Assembly: GCF_011059105.1 (NCBI RefSeq)
Contig: NZ_JAALLS010000006.1
Coordinates: 116,669-180,668 of the forward strand
DNA from: Fodinibius halophilus
Lineage (GTDB): Bacteria; Bacteroidota; Rhodothermia; Balneolales; Balneolaceae
Reading direction: 5' to 3'
Length of the DNA: 64,000 nucleotides
Part shown: positions 55,467-62,917 of the stretch, in pieces
Position numbering within the stretch: position 1 is the first letter of the stretch
How the letters are laid out: every line of letters begins with the position of its first letter
Notes under the pieces: model-generated
The model's database searches: none
Told to the model about the DNA's origin: nothing
Seen by the model: the letters and a program-made list of their open reading frames with translations, nothing else
Made by a program: the position numbers and the translations under genes

Positions 55467-55499
55467 AAGTCCCCGGCACTTTGGAAGTGCCGGGACTTT
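55467..55499. terminator. Orphan GC-rich hairpin
   Basis: AAGTCCCCGGCACTT / AAGTGCCGGGACTTT, a strong stem with a tiny loop, in the recC (-) to 55689 (+) divergent gap where no gene ends. It could be the leftover terminator of a lost gene. The remaining gap (55170-55688) holds only this and repeat C2. Confidence 0.5.
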
Positions 55500-55688
55500 G
55501 TTGCTAGGTTCTTCTTGGTTAGATGAAAAGGCAGGCTCATGATAAGGGGATCAGGGAGATGCGATTCGGCATATTATTATACTTTCCCTTTACCGGCCTT
55601 TTGTGCACCTTGCATCACTGAATAATGCCATCATCATTGGATAGCCTGTCGGAAAAATTATAGGTTAGGTTGCAAAATATAATTGCTT

Positions 55689-56309
55689 ATGAATAATCAA
55701 CAATCGAAAATATATCGGTTTAAAATTTCACTCCTGGATATTGAGCCACAAATATGGCGGATCATAGAAGTGCCCCAGGAATATACTTTCTGGGATCTGC
55801 ATGTTGCTATACAAGACGCAATGGGTTGGCTTGATTATCACCTTCACAGTTTTGAACCAACGGTATCAGGAAAGTCGAGCCCCAAACCAATCGGTTTACC
55901 TGAAACACCTAATGACGACATGTTTTTAGCAGGTTGGACTATACCAATCAAAAAATACTTCGAGAGTAAAGGCGACACTGCTCGCTATGAGTATGATTTT
56001 GGTGATGGATGGTTACATCAAATTGAACTTTTAGCTATAGAATCTATTGAAAGTACTATCAGCTATCCCCGTTGCACTGATGGTGAACGGGCTTGTCCGC
56101 CGGAAGACTGCGGTGGCGTGCCAGGGTACTATAGATTGATAGAGATTATAGCTGAACCGAGTAATAACGAATATGAGACAATGAGACAATGGCTTAAAGG
56201 TCATGACGAAAAATATTTTCCATACGACCCTGATGAATTTGATCCGCAATCAGTTAATTTCCGGGATCCCCAGAAGAGATGGAATATAATAATGGGACTT
56301 GAAAGCTAA
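55689..56309 (+). CDS. Plasmid pRiA4b ORF-3-like protein (PF07929)
   Basis: Start taken as the ATG at 55689 (206 residues); the frame could begin with TTG at 55683. The family signature is clear: IYRFKISLLDIEPQIWRIIE, TFWDLHVAIQDAMGWLDYHLHSFE, then YEYDFGDGWLHQIELL, and the Cys/Pro cluster RACPPEDCGGVPGYY. It occurs in mobile elements and next to IS elements (IS1096 TnpR-type) but its biochemical role is unknown. Bracketed by direct repeats C2 and C3, which suggests it came in as a unit. Confidence 0.85.
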   Translation: MNNQQSKIYRFKISLLDIEPQIWRIIEVPQEYTFWDLHVAIQDAMGWLDYHLHSFEPTVSGKSSPKPIGLPETPNDDMFLAGWTIPIKKYFESKGDTARYEYDFGDGWLHQIELLAIESIESTISYPRCTDGERACPPEDCGGVPGYYRLIEIIAEPSNNEYETMRQWLKGHDEKYFPYDPDEFDPQSVNFRDPQKRWNIIMGLES

Positions 56310-56317
56310 GCCCTTGG

Positions 56318-56400
56318 GGTGGTTTAGTTATTGGGGGTTAGTTATTGGTTAATGGTTATTTGTTATTTGGTGTCTGTTATTTGGTATGAGTTGATGGGGA
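56318..56400 (+). repeat. AT-rich repeat family C, copy C3
   Basis: TTAGTTATTGGTTAATGG followed by TTATTTGTTATTTGGTGTC and TGATGGGGATTGG; direct-orientation match to C2. The 56310-56747 gap beyond it holds no further recognisable feature except the promoter-proximal AT-rich stretch before the ABC-3C operon. Confidence 0.7.
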
Positions 56401-56747
56401 TTGGAAAGCCGTTGTTGTGGGCTGTCGGTGCGGTGGACTCCTCCTAAATTGGCTAAATTGGCCAGTGGAGAAGTGATCTTCTGATCGGCTTCTATTATGG
56501 AGCTTTCTTGGTGGGCGCGACATGAGCGCTTGGGGAAAGAGAAGGATTCCCTCCTGTTTGCCGGGATTTGGGTGGGCGGAGTGCTAATGGGGACGGCCTC
56601 TTCTACTCCAGATGGAGAATTAGATAACAAACTGGACATTGTGAGTTAATTATTCAATATTTGTTTAAATATTATAAGATCGGGAAAGTTTTTTGTAAAA
56701 AAGCAGGTTATCACCTACCGAAAAAATAATGATTTTAGGGAGTAAGT

Positions 56748-57884
56748 ATGAAAGGAGGGCAAACTAAAAATGCAGCACTAACAACAACATTGGCTTTTCA
56801 TTACCAAGTCCTAATTGGTCTTGAGCAATGTTTTGTCATGCAAGAAGGACAATCCGTCTGGTTCGAAAAAGATGGCGATGTCAGTTTAATAGGTGAATCA
56901 GCAAGAGAATCAAAGCAGACCGAGGTCAAAGATTATGCAAACGCTTTGACAGATAACCATGAAAACTTATGGAAAACTCTTAAAAACTGGGTTGCGTCTG
57001 AATTTAAGCATGAAGATTATGGTGCTTTGGTACTACATACAACACAAGAATTTGGAGCAAACACGTCTCTGAAGGAATGGAATAAGAAAAATGCTGAAGA
57101 ACGGTTTAAAACACTAAAAGAAATTGTTAATAAAAGAACGAAAAAAGAACTAACCGCTAAAAAACCTAAGCGTATTGTCACTTTACAAAAGTTAGTCATG
57201 GGAACTGATGAAAAGCAATTGAAAGAGGTATTAGCTAAAATCGTTCTTTTTACAGAAACAGATGATGAAGAGGCCATCACATCTAAAATCTATAACCGGC
57301 TCGATGGTTTTATTCCAAAAATGAATCAGCCTTCTTTTATTGAAGCACTAATCGGCTTTGTATATAAAAAAGCCGATCAAGAAAAATGGGAAATCACTAA
57401 AAAAGATTTTGACTCGAAACGTGAAGAGTTAACGTCAATATATTGCCCCAGACCATTTACTATACCTACATTTTCACTCCGAGACGCAACCGAAGAAGAA
57501 CTTGAAACACATGAGGATGCACTTTTTGTAAAAAAAATAAATAATATTGAATATTCAGAAGTAATCCCCGAGGCACTTGGGAATTGGATTGAACTACACA
57601 ATTCATTAAATGAAGAATTAGATGGCACACCTCAATTCCATGCAACTGCGAAAAGGTATAAACAACAGTTAATAAGAAGATTTAAAAGAAAATACACTAC
57701 TGCAAAACGCAAATCAGGAAACACAATACTTAAATCACAAGATTTGTATGATAAAGTTATTGATGAACAACCGTTTGGAATTAAAGGATATCAAAATCCT
57801 GATTTTGTTTTTAAAAACGGCTTAATTCATGATGCGATGGATGACGATGAACGGGATATAAAATGGAGAATTGAAGATGAGTAA
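56748..57884 (+). CDS. ABC-3C system nuclease/CTD component (Cap4-like)
   Basis: A 378-residue protein. The N-terminal ~230 residues follow the Cap4-like dsDNA-nuclease pattern: FHYQ lead-in helix, then candidate active-site residues Glu40/Asp42/Asp44 (WFEKDGDVSLIG) and Glu59-x-Lys61 (QTEVKDY), a PD-(D/E)xK arrangement. Later LEVKL-type helices and the C-terminal ~100 residues (YKQQLIRRFKRKYTT; GYQNPDFVFKNGLIHDAMDD) look like the ABC-3C C-terminal domain that docks on the ATPase partner. First of three overlapping genes, with an AGGGAG Shine-Dalgarno. Role: effector nuclease of an ABC-3C conflict system; inference from context and fold. Confidence 0.75.
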   Translation: MKGGQTKNAALTTTLAFHYQVLIGLEQCFVMQEGQSVWFEKDGDVSLIGESARESKQTEVKDYANALTDNHENLWKTLKNWVASEFKHEDYGALVLHTTQEFGANTSLKEWNKKNAEERFKTLKEIVNKRTKKELTAKKPKRIVTLQKLVMGTDEKQLKEVLAKIVLFTETDDEEAITSKIYNRLDGFIPKMNQPSFIEALIGFVYKKADQEKWEITKKDFDSKREELTSIYCPRPFTIPTFSLRDATEEELETHEDALFVKKINNIEYSEVIPEALGNWIELHNSLNEELDGTPQFHATAKRYKQQLIRRFKRKYTTAKRKSGNTILKSQDLYDKVIDEQPFGIKGYQNPDFVFKNGLIHDAMDDDERDIKWRIEDE

Positions 57885-58341
57885 CATAGTAGATGCTTTG
57901 TACCAAACAAAATATAATCCTTTTAAGTATGGAAACTTTTTAGCTTCATTTTATTTAGAGTTAGCAAATGTTAAGAACAATATACTACTGTCACAGTTGG
58001 TTATACCACTTTGTAGCCATCACCTATTCAAACCTAAGATTGAAAATGCAGTATTTGGTGAAAAGAGAAGAAGTACTATTTGGACAATTTTTAAAGATAG
58101 AGTGCAATTGTATGATTTACAGGAACGGTTAGTAAAATTTGAAACGCTGACAGAACAGAGCTTCCAATATTGCTTAATTAATGATTGGCTAGAAATTGAA
58201 CCTAAAAAACTTGAGGTAGTAGTCAGAAATGACTGTGAAATAAATTTTAAAACGGAAAGAAGTGCCGCAAATTTAGGGAAGTTATTTAGTAATCTTTCTG
58301 TAATAGAAATCTATTCATTTTTAGGAGTAAAACCACAATGA
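57877..58341 (+). CDS. ABC-3C system middle component
   Basis: A 154-residue helical protein beginning at the ATG at 57877, which overlaps the upstream stop (ATGAGTAA). A TTG at 57871 would add two residues. NPFKYGNFLASFYLEL, LVIPLCSHHLFKP and the C-terminal LGKLFSNLSVIEIYSFLGVKP fit the middle-component family that always lies between the CTD protein and the DUF3732 ATPase. It probably bridges the two. Its stop overlaps the next start by 4 nt. Confidence 0.7.
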   Translation: MSNIVDALYQTKYNPFKYGNFLASFYLELANVKNNILLSQLVIPLCSHHLFKPKIENAVFGEKRRSTIWTIFKDRVQLYDLQERLVKFETLTEQSFQYCLINDWLEIEPKKLEVVVRNDCEINFKTERSAANLGKLFSNLSVIEIYSFLGVKPQ

Positions 58342-60353
58342 AATCGTTTATTCATGAACTAGGAGTTATAGATAAATTAGGGGAAACCCATCCTGTTTAT
58401 TTTAAACAGGGTCTCAATGTTGTAACGGGTAAATCCTCAACTGGTAAAAGTGCATTGATAGAAATTTTTGACTATTGTTTTGGTAGTAGCGAATATACCG
58501 TTCCTAAAGGCATTATAACTGATAATGCCGCTCTTTACTACGTTTATCTTAATGTGAATGGCCAAAATATTGTACTCGGTCGTTTGCCCGACAAAAATAA
58601 CAAGGCCTTTTTACGTAGAGAGGATAATTATTACCCTGATAAAATTTCGAGAGATTACTTTTCTGATTCTCACTTTATTCAATTGAATAAATTCAAGAAG
58701 CATCTCACGAGCTTCTTTTTAGATATTGATGATGTAGATACCTCTTTAACTGCCAGGAAGAATCGAAGATATAACAGAAAGGCCTCTACCCCTTCGATTC
58801 GCAGTTTTGTTTCTTTTATGATGCAGCATCAAAATTTAATAGCCAATAAACATGCTATATTTTATAGGTTTGATGAAAAACAAAAACGAGAACAGGTAAT
58901 CGAACATACTAAAATATTTCTGGGTTTAGTAGATCAAAATTTCTTCCACTTGTCACAGGAAAAAGAGCGCTTATCTGGAGAAATAAACAAAATAAAACGC
59001 AAACAAGAGACAAATAGAAAACTAATTGAGAGTCAAAAACAGAAAATTGAACCAGTGCTTCGTCAACTTTATGCCTCAATGGGTTTCGATGAAGATCCTA
59101 TCTCACTACAAGAAATCTTACGTCATCCGAATGATGCACAAGAAAGACTAGATGAAATAATACAGCCTGATAAAATCAGACCTTTATCTAATGCTTTAAC
59201 AGAACGCCACATTGAGTTACAAAAAAAACTATCTTCTAAAACCTCTCAACTTCGCAAGCTGCAAAGGAAAGCGGGTTCTATCAACCAACACATAAATGCA
59301 GAAAAAGAGCTTTTAAAGAATGCCAAGGAATTTCAACCAAAAGAAACCATAAATATTGCCAAATCCGTATGCCCTTTTTGTCATACCGAACATGAGCAAT
59401 TACAGCAACAAGCTGAACATCTGCAAAAGTCAATTTTAAAACTTGCAGACAATTTAAAGCAGGCAAGACCCATGCGGTCAAAATTCCAATCATTGCTTAT
59501 TAAGACCAATCGACAAATGGAGGATTTAGGAAAAGAAATATCAGACATTTCTGATCAAATCGCTGAGATAGATAAAGCCGAAAAGGATTTGGAAGAAAAG
59601 GAAAGCTTATATGAAACAATTCTTGATATAAAAACAAGACTCTTTGTAAGACTTGAATCGTTAAATCTTTCTGATGATTTGGAACTTGAAGAAAGGTTGA
59701 AAAAAATAAAAGCGAGCCTAAAAATCGTAGAAAGTAACCTCAGAGAATATGACTATAAAGCTGGTTTAGAAAAAGCCAATAAAACTGTAAATCGTTTTAT
59801 GGCAGAAATTGGTGAGGACTTTGAGTTTGAAGAAAGCTACAAACCTATTAACCTGCATTTCTCATTTGAGACATTCGATCTTTACCATTTAAATGAAAAA
59901 GGCGAAAAGATATTCTTAAGATCAATGGGAAGTGGTGCAAATTGGCTTTATTCTCATATTACTTTATTTCTAGCCTTACACAAGTACTTTGCTTCTCTTG
60001 GTGAAGCTTGTGCGATACCCTCAATTTTATTCTTTGACCAACCAACCCAAGTTTATTTTCCAAGTTTCAAATTTGATAAATCTGAGAAATTCGATAAGGA
60101 AGCAATTAAGAAACTTGAACCACGAGACGAAAATGAAAGGCAAATTGATGATGACATAATAGCTGTTGAGAATCTATTTACTCAACTCTCAATTTATTGT
60201 ACCGACCTCAAGAAAACCAATGATTTTACACCACAAATTATTGTTACAGATCATGCTGATAATCTAGAGCTCTCTGATGGTACACAGTTTGAAACACTTG
60301 TTAAAGGAAATAGGTGGCGTAAAAGAGGGTTAATAGATCCCGTGCCTATTTGA
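58338..60353 (+). CDS. ABC-3C system DUF3732-type ABC/SMC-like ATPase
   Basis: A 671-residue ATPase. Walker A GKSSTGKS at 31-38, a long coiled coil (about 195-490) with a zinc-hook-like pair Cys345-x-x-Cys348 (CPFCHTEH), a signature-like RSMGSGANWLYSHI, and Walker B ILFFDQPTQVYFP with Asp567 followed by Gln568. The D-Q-P in place of the D-E-P of most ABC proteins is typical of DUF3732 as I recall it. It ends with a DH loop (VTDHADNLEL). Senses DNA or phage-linked cues and regulates the nuclease; inferred. Base composition is low-GC, unlike recBCD. Confidence 0.85.
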   Translation: MKSFIHELGVIDKLGETHPVYFKQGLNVVTGKSSTGKSALIEIFDYCFGSSEYTVPKGIITDNAALYYVYLNVNGQNIVLGRLPDKNNKAFLRREDNYYPDKISRDYFSDSHFIQLNKFKKHLTSFFLDIDDVDTSLTARKNRRYNRKASTPSIRSFVSFMMQHQNLIANKHAIFYRFDEKQKREQVIEHTKIFLGLVDQNFFHLSQEKERLSGEINKIKRKQETNRKLIESQKQKIEPVLRQLYASMGFDEDPISLQEILRHPNDAQERLDEIIQPDKIRPLSNALTERHIELQKKLSSKTSQLRKLQRKAGSINQHINAEKELLKNAKEFQPKETINIAKSVCPFCHTEHEQLQQQAEHLQKSILKLADNLKQARPMRSKFQSLLIKTNRQMEDLGKEISDISDQIAEIDKAEKDLEEKESLYETILDIKTRLFVRLESLNLSDDLELEERLKKIKASLKIVESNLREYDYKAGLEKANKTVNRFMAEIGEDFEFEESYKPINLHFSFETFDLYHLNEKGEKIFLRSMGSGANWLYSHITLFLALHKYFASLGEACAIPSILFFDQPTQVYFPSFKFDKSEKFDKEAIKKLEPRDENERQIDDDIIAVENLFTQLSIYCTDLKKTNDFTPQIIVTDHADNLELSDGTQFETLVKGNRWRKRGLIDPVPI

Positions 60354-60411
60354 GAAATAGCACCATAAAACTAAGGTACAAGAGGAGTTAAGTTGAAGGA
60401 ATCAATGAAAT

Positions 60412-60807
60412 ATGAGTACTCAAGAAAATCCAGACTGGGAAACAACCGTACGAGAAATTAGAGATTATGCCCAAGAAGAATTCGATAAATTAATTGTTTA
60501 TTTGTCTAGTGGTGGTTTAGTCTTGACGGTCGGTTTTGTGAAGGACTTAGTTGACTTAAATTCAGCAGTTTGGAAACCACTGCTAATTTTAGCTTGGACA
60601 GGTTTTGTTGCTTCTCTTTTTCTAATTCTCTCTTCTCATAAATCAGCTATTAAAGCAATGACATTAGAATTAGATAAAAAAGAAGAGCAAAGTGACGCTC
60701 AAGATGAAACTACGAGAAGTCTAAATTTTTGGTCGTTTACTTCCTTAATTATAGCTGTTATACTCTTTATAGTATTTATTACAATCAATCTTTATTTGTA
60801 TGAGTGA
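60412..60807 (+). CDS. Hypothetical three-helix membrane protein
   Basis: A 131-residue protein with helices at about 30-48, 57-75 and 108-127 and charged cytosolic ends. Starts 58 nt after the ABC-3C ATPase in the same orientation, with a purine-rich AAGAGGAG/GAAGGA region upstream. The stop codon is overlapped by the start of the next micro-gene (ATGAGTGA). It may be an accessory part of the ABC-3C module or an independent membrane effector; no family recognised. Confidence 0.65.
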   Translation: MSTQENPDWETTVREIRDYAQEEFDKLIVYLSSGGLVLTVGFVKDLVDLNSAVWKPLLILAWTGFVASLFLILSSHKSAIKAMTLELDKKEEQSDAQDETTRSLNFWSFTSLIIAVILFIVFITINLYLYE

Positions 60808-60907
60808 CAAAAATTCAAACCAAGAGAAATCCCCGGCAAAGAAAAGCAAAACCAAACCACCACGACCAAAGAAAACCGGAAAGAAAAACCAAAAACAGAA
60901 TGAGTGA
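60800..60907 (+). CDS. 35-residue very basic micro-protein (tandem copy 1)
   Basis: ATG at 60800 overlaps the preceding stop as ATGAGTGA, in a +1-shifted frame; TGA at 60905-60907. Sequence begins MSDKN and carries SKTKPPRPKK, with about one third Lys/Arg. The next gene repeats both the MSDKN start and the SKTKPPRP core, so the two are tandem paralogues. The overlap and the pairing argue that it is translated. Confidence 0.55.
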   Translation: MSDKNSNQEKSPAKKSKTKPPRPKKTGKKNQKQNE

Positions 60908-61028
60908 TAAAAACAAAAACAAAAAAGATCCTAGATCTAAACAGAAATCTGGACGGCAAAGACAGAATAGTAAAACCAAACCCCCTCGGCCTAGTAAATC
61001 TGATCCTAAGCGACCTAAAGAAGATTAA
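60900..61028 (+). CDS. 42-residue very basic micro-protein (tandem copy 2)
   Basis: ATG at 60900 again overlaps the upstream stop as ATGAGTGA; stop at 61026-61028. It begins MSDKNKNKK, carries SKTKPPRPSK and ends KRPKED. A longer reading from 60804 exists in this frame, but its first part is out of register with the paralogue above and has no paralogous content. Possible nucleic-acid binding or charge-neutralising role; unknown. Confidence 0.55.
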   Translation: MSDKNKNKKDPRSKQKSGRQRQNSKTKPPRPSKSDPKRPKED

Positions 61029-61040
61029 ATATTCATTGGA

Positions 61041-61289
61041 ATGATTGAATTCATATGTAGTAATTTAAACTCTTTCATTTCATCTATTGGTCTTCTTCTC
61101 GATATTTTCGGTGTCTTCTTTGTTTTCCTTTATGGAGTACCAACGCAAATTGACGGAACTAGACTTAAATTTGTTCATGCTAATGACACTGAGCAAGATT
61201 TAAGCGAAGACCATGGAAAAGTTTCTTTCTTGGGGCCAATTCTTTTAGTTGTAGGTTTTAGCTTACAAATTGTTGGTTACTGGGTATAG
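61041..61289 (+). CDS. 82-residue two-helix membrane protein
   Basis: Begins 12 nt after the second basic micro-protein. Helices at about 11-30 (SFISSIGLLLDIFGVFFVFL) and 60-80 (VSFLGPILLVVGFSLQIVGY) flank a short charged loop (ANDTEQDLSEDHGK). Last gene of the + strand set that begins with the ABC-3C operon. No family recognised. Confidence 0.6.
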   Translation: MIEFICSNLNSFISSIGLLLDIFGVFFVFLYGVPTQIDGTRLKFVHANDTEQDLSEDHGKVSFLGPILLVVGFSLQIVGYWV

Positions 61290-61326
61290 GCTTTTTACTA
61301 TGTAAGTCTTTGTAACATAGCCACTT

Positions 61327-61446
61327 CAAAAAGGAAAATATCAAGCAGCACCCTTAAAACGGGTAAGTCAAAACCTCCCTCCTGCACTACCGGCCGGCGA
61401 AAGCGGTAGCTGCCAGCACAACGATCTAAGATCTTCAGCCGGCATT
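61327..61446 (+). repeat. Direct repeat E, left copy
   Basis: Shared with 62688-62795: CAAAAAGGAAAATA at the left, then a diverged middle, then GCGGTAGCTGCCAGCACAAC and GATCTAAGATCTTCAGCCGG. The right ~40 bp are almost identical between the copies. The pair brackets the DUF2188/TIR-like cassette. Confidence 0.8.
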
Positions 61447-61479
61447 ATAGCTGGCGGTAGAAACCGAATGCTACAGGGA

Positions 61480-61527
61480 AAGCTCCCTTCAAGGGAGCTT
61501 GGTTGATAGCGGGATGCTTTAGCATCC
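61480..61527. terminator. Pair of hairpins after the small-protein cluster
   Basis: AAGCTCCCTT-C-AAGGGAGCTT (61480-61500) and GGATGCT-TT-AGCATCC (61512-61527). Both are perfect stems; neither has a clear T-run. They could end transcripts or be part of a larger repeat. Confidence 0.45.
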
Positions 61528-61733
61528 AGCGGATTCAGTGTCATTCTTGCCCGTCAACTATTTATTAGTAAAGCTTGCACCGTAAAATTAATTCGAGACG
61601 TTGGTGACTGTCGATTGAGCAAAAGATCATTAATACATGGTATATATGATTAACATTAAGTTGAATAAAATGTAGTTTATACTTTATTTGTGATTATAGA
61701 ACACATAACGATATAAACTGATAGGTGTTTATC

Positions 61734-61964
61734 ATGGCAAAAAAAGCTAACCATGTAGTCCCATCAAAAGAAAAAGGAGGTTGGGCAGTAAGGAAATCTG
61801 GCTCTACAAGAGCTTCTAGATCGTTTGACCGAAAGTCAGATGCAGTTAAATATGGGAGGAAACTAAGTAAAAAAGAAAAAACAGAATTATATATACACAA
61901 AAAAGACGGCAGAATTCAAGATAGAAATTCATATGGCAAAGATCCTTTCCCACCTAAAGGATAA
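61734..61964 (+). CDS. DUF2188 family protein
   Basis: Start at the ATG 61734 (76 residues) with GATAGGTG upstream; the frame could be extended to a GTG at 61725. The whole protein is one DUF2188 domain: NHVVPSKEKGGWAVRKSGS, TRASRSFDRKSDAVKYGR, and the strongly conserved tail LYIHKKDGRIQDRNSYGKDP. Small, basic, of unknown function. Stop codon is 2 nt before the next gene's start, so the pair is an operon. Confidence 0.85.
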   Translation: MAKKANHVVPSKEKGGWAVRKSGSTRASRSFDRKSDAVKYGRKLSKKEKTELYIHKKDGRIQDRNSYGKDPFPPKG

Positions 61965-61966
61965 TT

Positions 61967-62626
61967 ATGGAAAAAGTTGACGAGTATGAAAAAAATGTAT
62001 TCATAAACTGCCCCTTTGATGATAAATACTTTGACCTTTTAGAAGTACTTCTATTTACTATAACATATTTTGGATATAATCCTAGAATAGCCCTTGAAGA
62101 ATCAGATTCTGGTATACCTCGACTAAATAAAATTATCAATTTGATACAGGAATCTAAATATTCAATACATGATCTTTCCAGACTTCAAGCTAAGTCTATT
62201 AATGAATATTATAGACTTAATATGCCGTTTGAAATGGGTTTAGACTATGGTCTTAGGAAGTTCACATCAGGATATAAAGATAAACGTTCGTTAATACTTG
62301 AGACTAACAAATATGACTATATGAAGGCCATTTCAGATATAAATGGTTTTGATATTAAGAATCATAATGACACCCCTATCAAATTGATTGAATGCTTAAG
62401 GGCTTGGTTCTCTGAAACAGTCAAGCTTAAAAAACTAAATGCCTCTACTAAAATTTATTCTGACTTTATAGATTTTAATACTGATCTCTTTCAGAAAAAG
62501 ATGCTAAAATATTTTCCTGACCACAGTATTACTGAGTCCGAGAATTTTGCAAAAAAAGAAATTAAAGAAATGACTATGCCAGAATTTATTTTTGAAATAA
62601 ACGAATGGGTAAAAAGTGATGTTTAA
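61967..62626 (+). CDS. TIR/nucleoside-deoxyribosyltransferase-like protein
   Basis: A 219-residue soluble protein. It starts with a Rossmann-like strand (NVFINCPFDDKYFDLLEVLL), then FGYNPRIALEESDSGIPRL with Glu44/Glu45, LIQESKYSIHDLSRL (like the second beta-strand/switch of TIR or deoxyribosyltransferase folds), and RLNMPFEMGLDYGLRKF, which aligns in form with the F-E-x-G-x-A-x-G-K loop carrying the catalytic Glu (here Glu89) of nucleoside deoxyribosyltransferases. Homologues as I recall are unannotated. NAD or nucleotide cleavage as a defence effector is inference. Pairs with DUF2188; the two lie between direct repeats. Confidence 0.6.
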   Translation: MEKVDEYEKNVFINCPFDDKYFDLLEVLLFTITYFGYNPRIALEESDSGIPRLNKIINLIQESKYSIHDLSRLQAKSINEYYRLNMPFEMGLDYGLRKFTSGYKDKRSLILETNKYDYMKAISDINGFDIKNHNDTPIKLIECLRAWFSETVKLKKLNASTKIYSDFIDFNTDLFQKKMLKYFPDHSITESENFAKKEIKEMTMPEFIFEINEWVKSDV

Positions 62627-62917
62627 TTTTTAAAATTTATCCTACTGATAGTCCTTTAGCCAAGTTGGGAAAGCTATCTATCCCCCTCCAAAAAGGAAAA
62701 TACCAGTCAGCTCTCTCGAACGGGGTAATTCCTGCGCCGCCCGCCGGTGGAAGCGGTAGTTGGCAGCACAACGATCTAAGATCTTCAGCCGGCAATAATT
62801 GACGAGCACGGGAGTGCGAAAATGGCCACAATATTCCCCCTTCCAGAGGCTGTGAGAAAATATCGTTTCAACAGGGATTCCATAAATGAGCAACAGTTAT
62901 GGTTATCTGCGTTCGCT
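62627..62917. other. Junction between DUF2188 cassette and IS1182 element
   Basis: 291 nt without a gene. Holds direct repeat E (right copy, 62688-62795) and, from about 62830 onwards, probably the non-coding 3' end of the transposable element (GCTGTGAGAAAATATCG is a plausible IS end). Only one end of the element is visible. Confidence 0.45.
62688..62795 (+). repeat. Direct repeat E, right copy
   Basis: Direct-orientation match to 61327-61446: CCAAAAAGGAAAATACC, then GGAAGCGGTAGTTGGCAGC and GATCTAAGATCTTCAGCCGG. Begins 62 nt after the stop of the TIR-like gene. Confidence 0.8.

Larger units (their letters stand above)
61290..61733. other. Intergenic region left of the DUF2188 cassette
   Basis: 444 nt without a gene. 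Holds direct repeat E (left copy) and two hairpins at 61480-61527; the last ~150 nt before the DUF2188 start are AT-rich and should contain its promoter. No RNA gene seen. Confidence 0.55.

Noticed and set aside
55254..56400. CRISPR array from the TTAGTTATTGG-type repeats
   Set aside because: Units are irregular, AT-rich and adjacent, without spacers of constant length, and no cas genes are in view.
60804..61028. Single 74-residue ORF instead of two micro-genes
   Set aside because: Its first 32 residues are out of register with the paralogous segment; the two shorter frames each start with ATGAGTGA overlaps and share MSDKN and SKTKPPRP.
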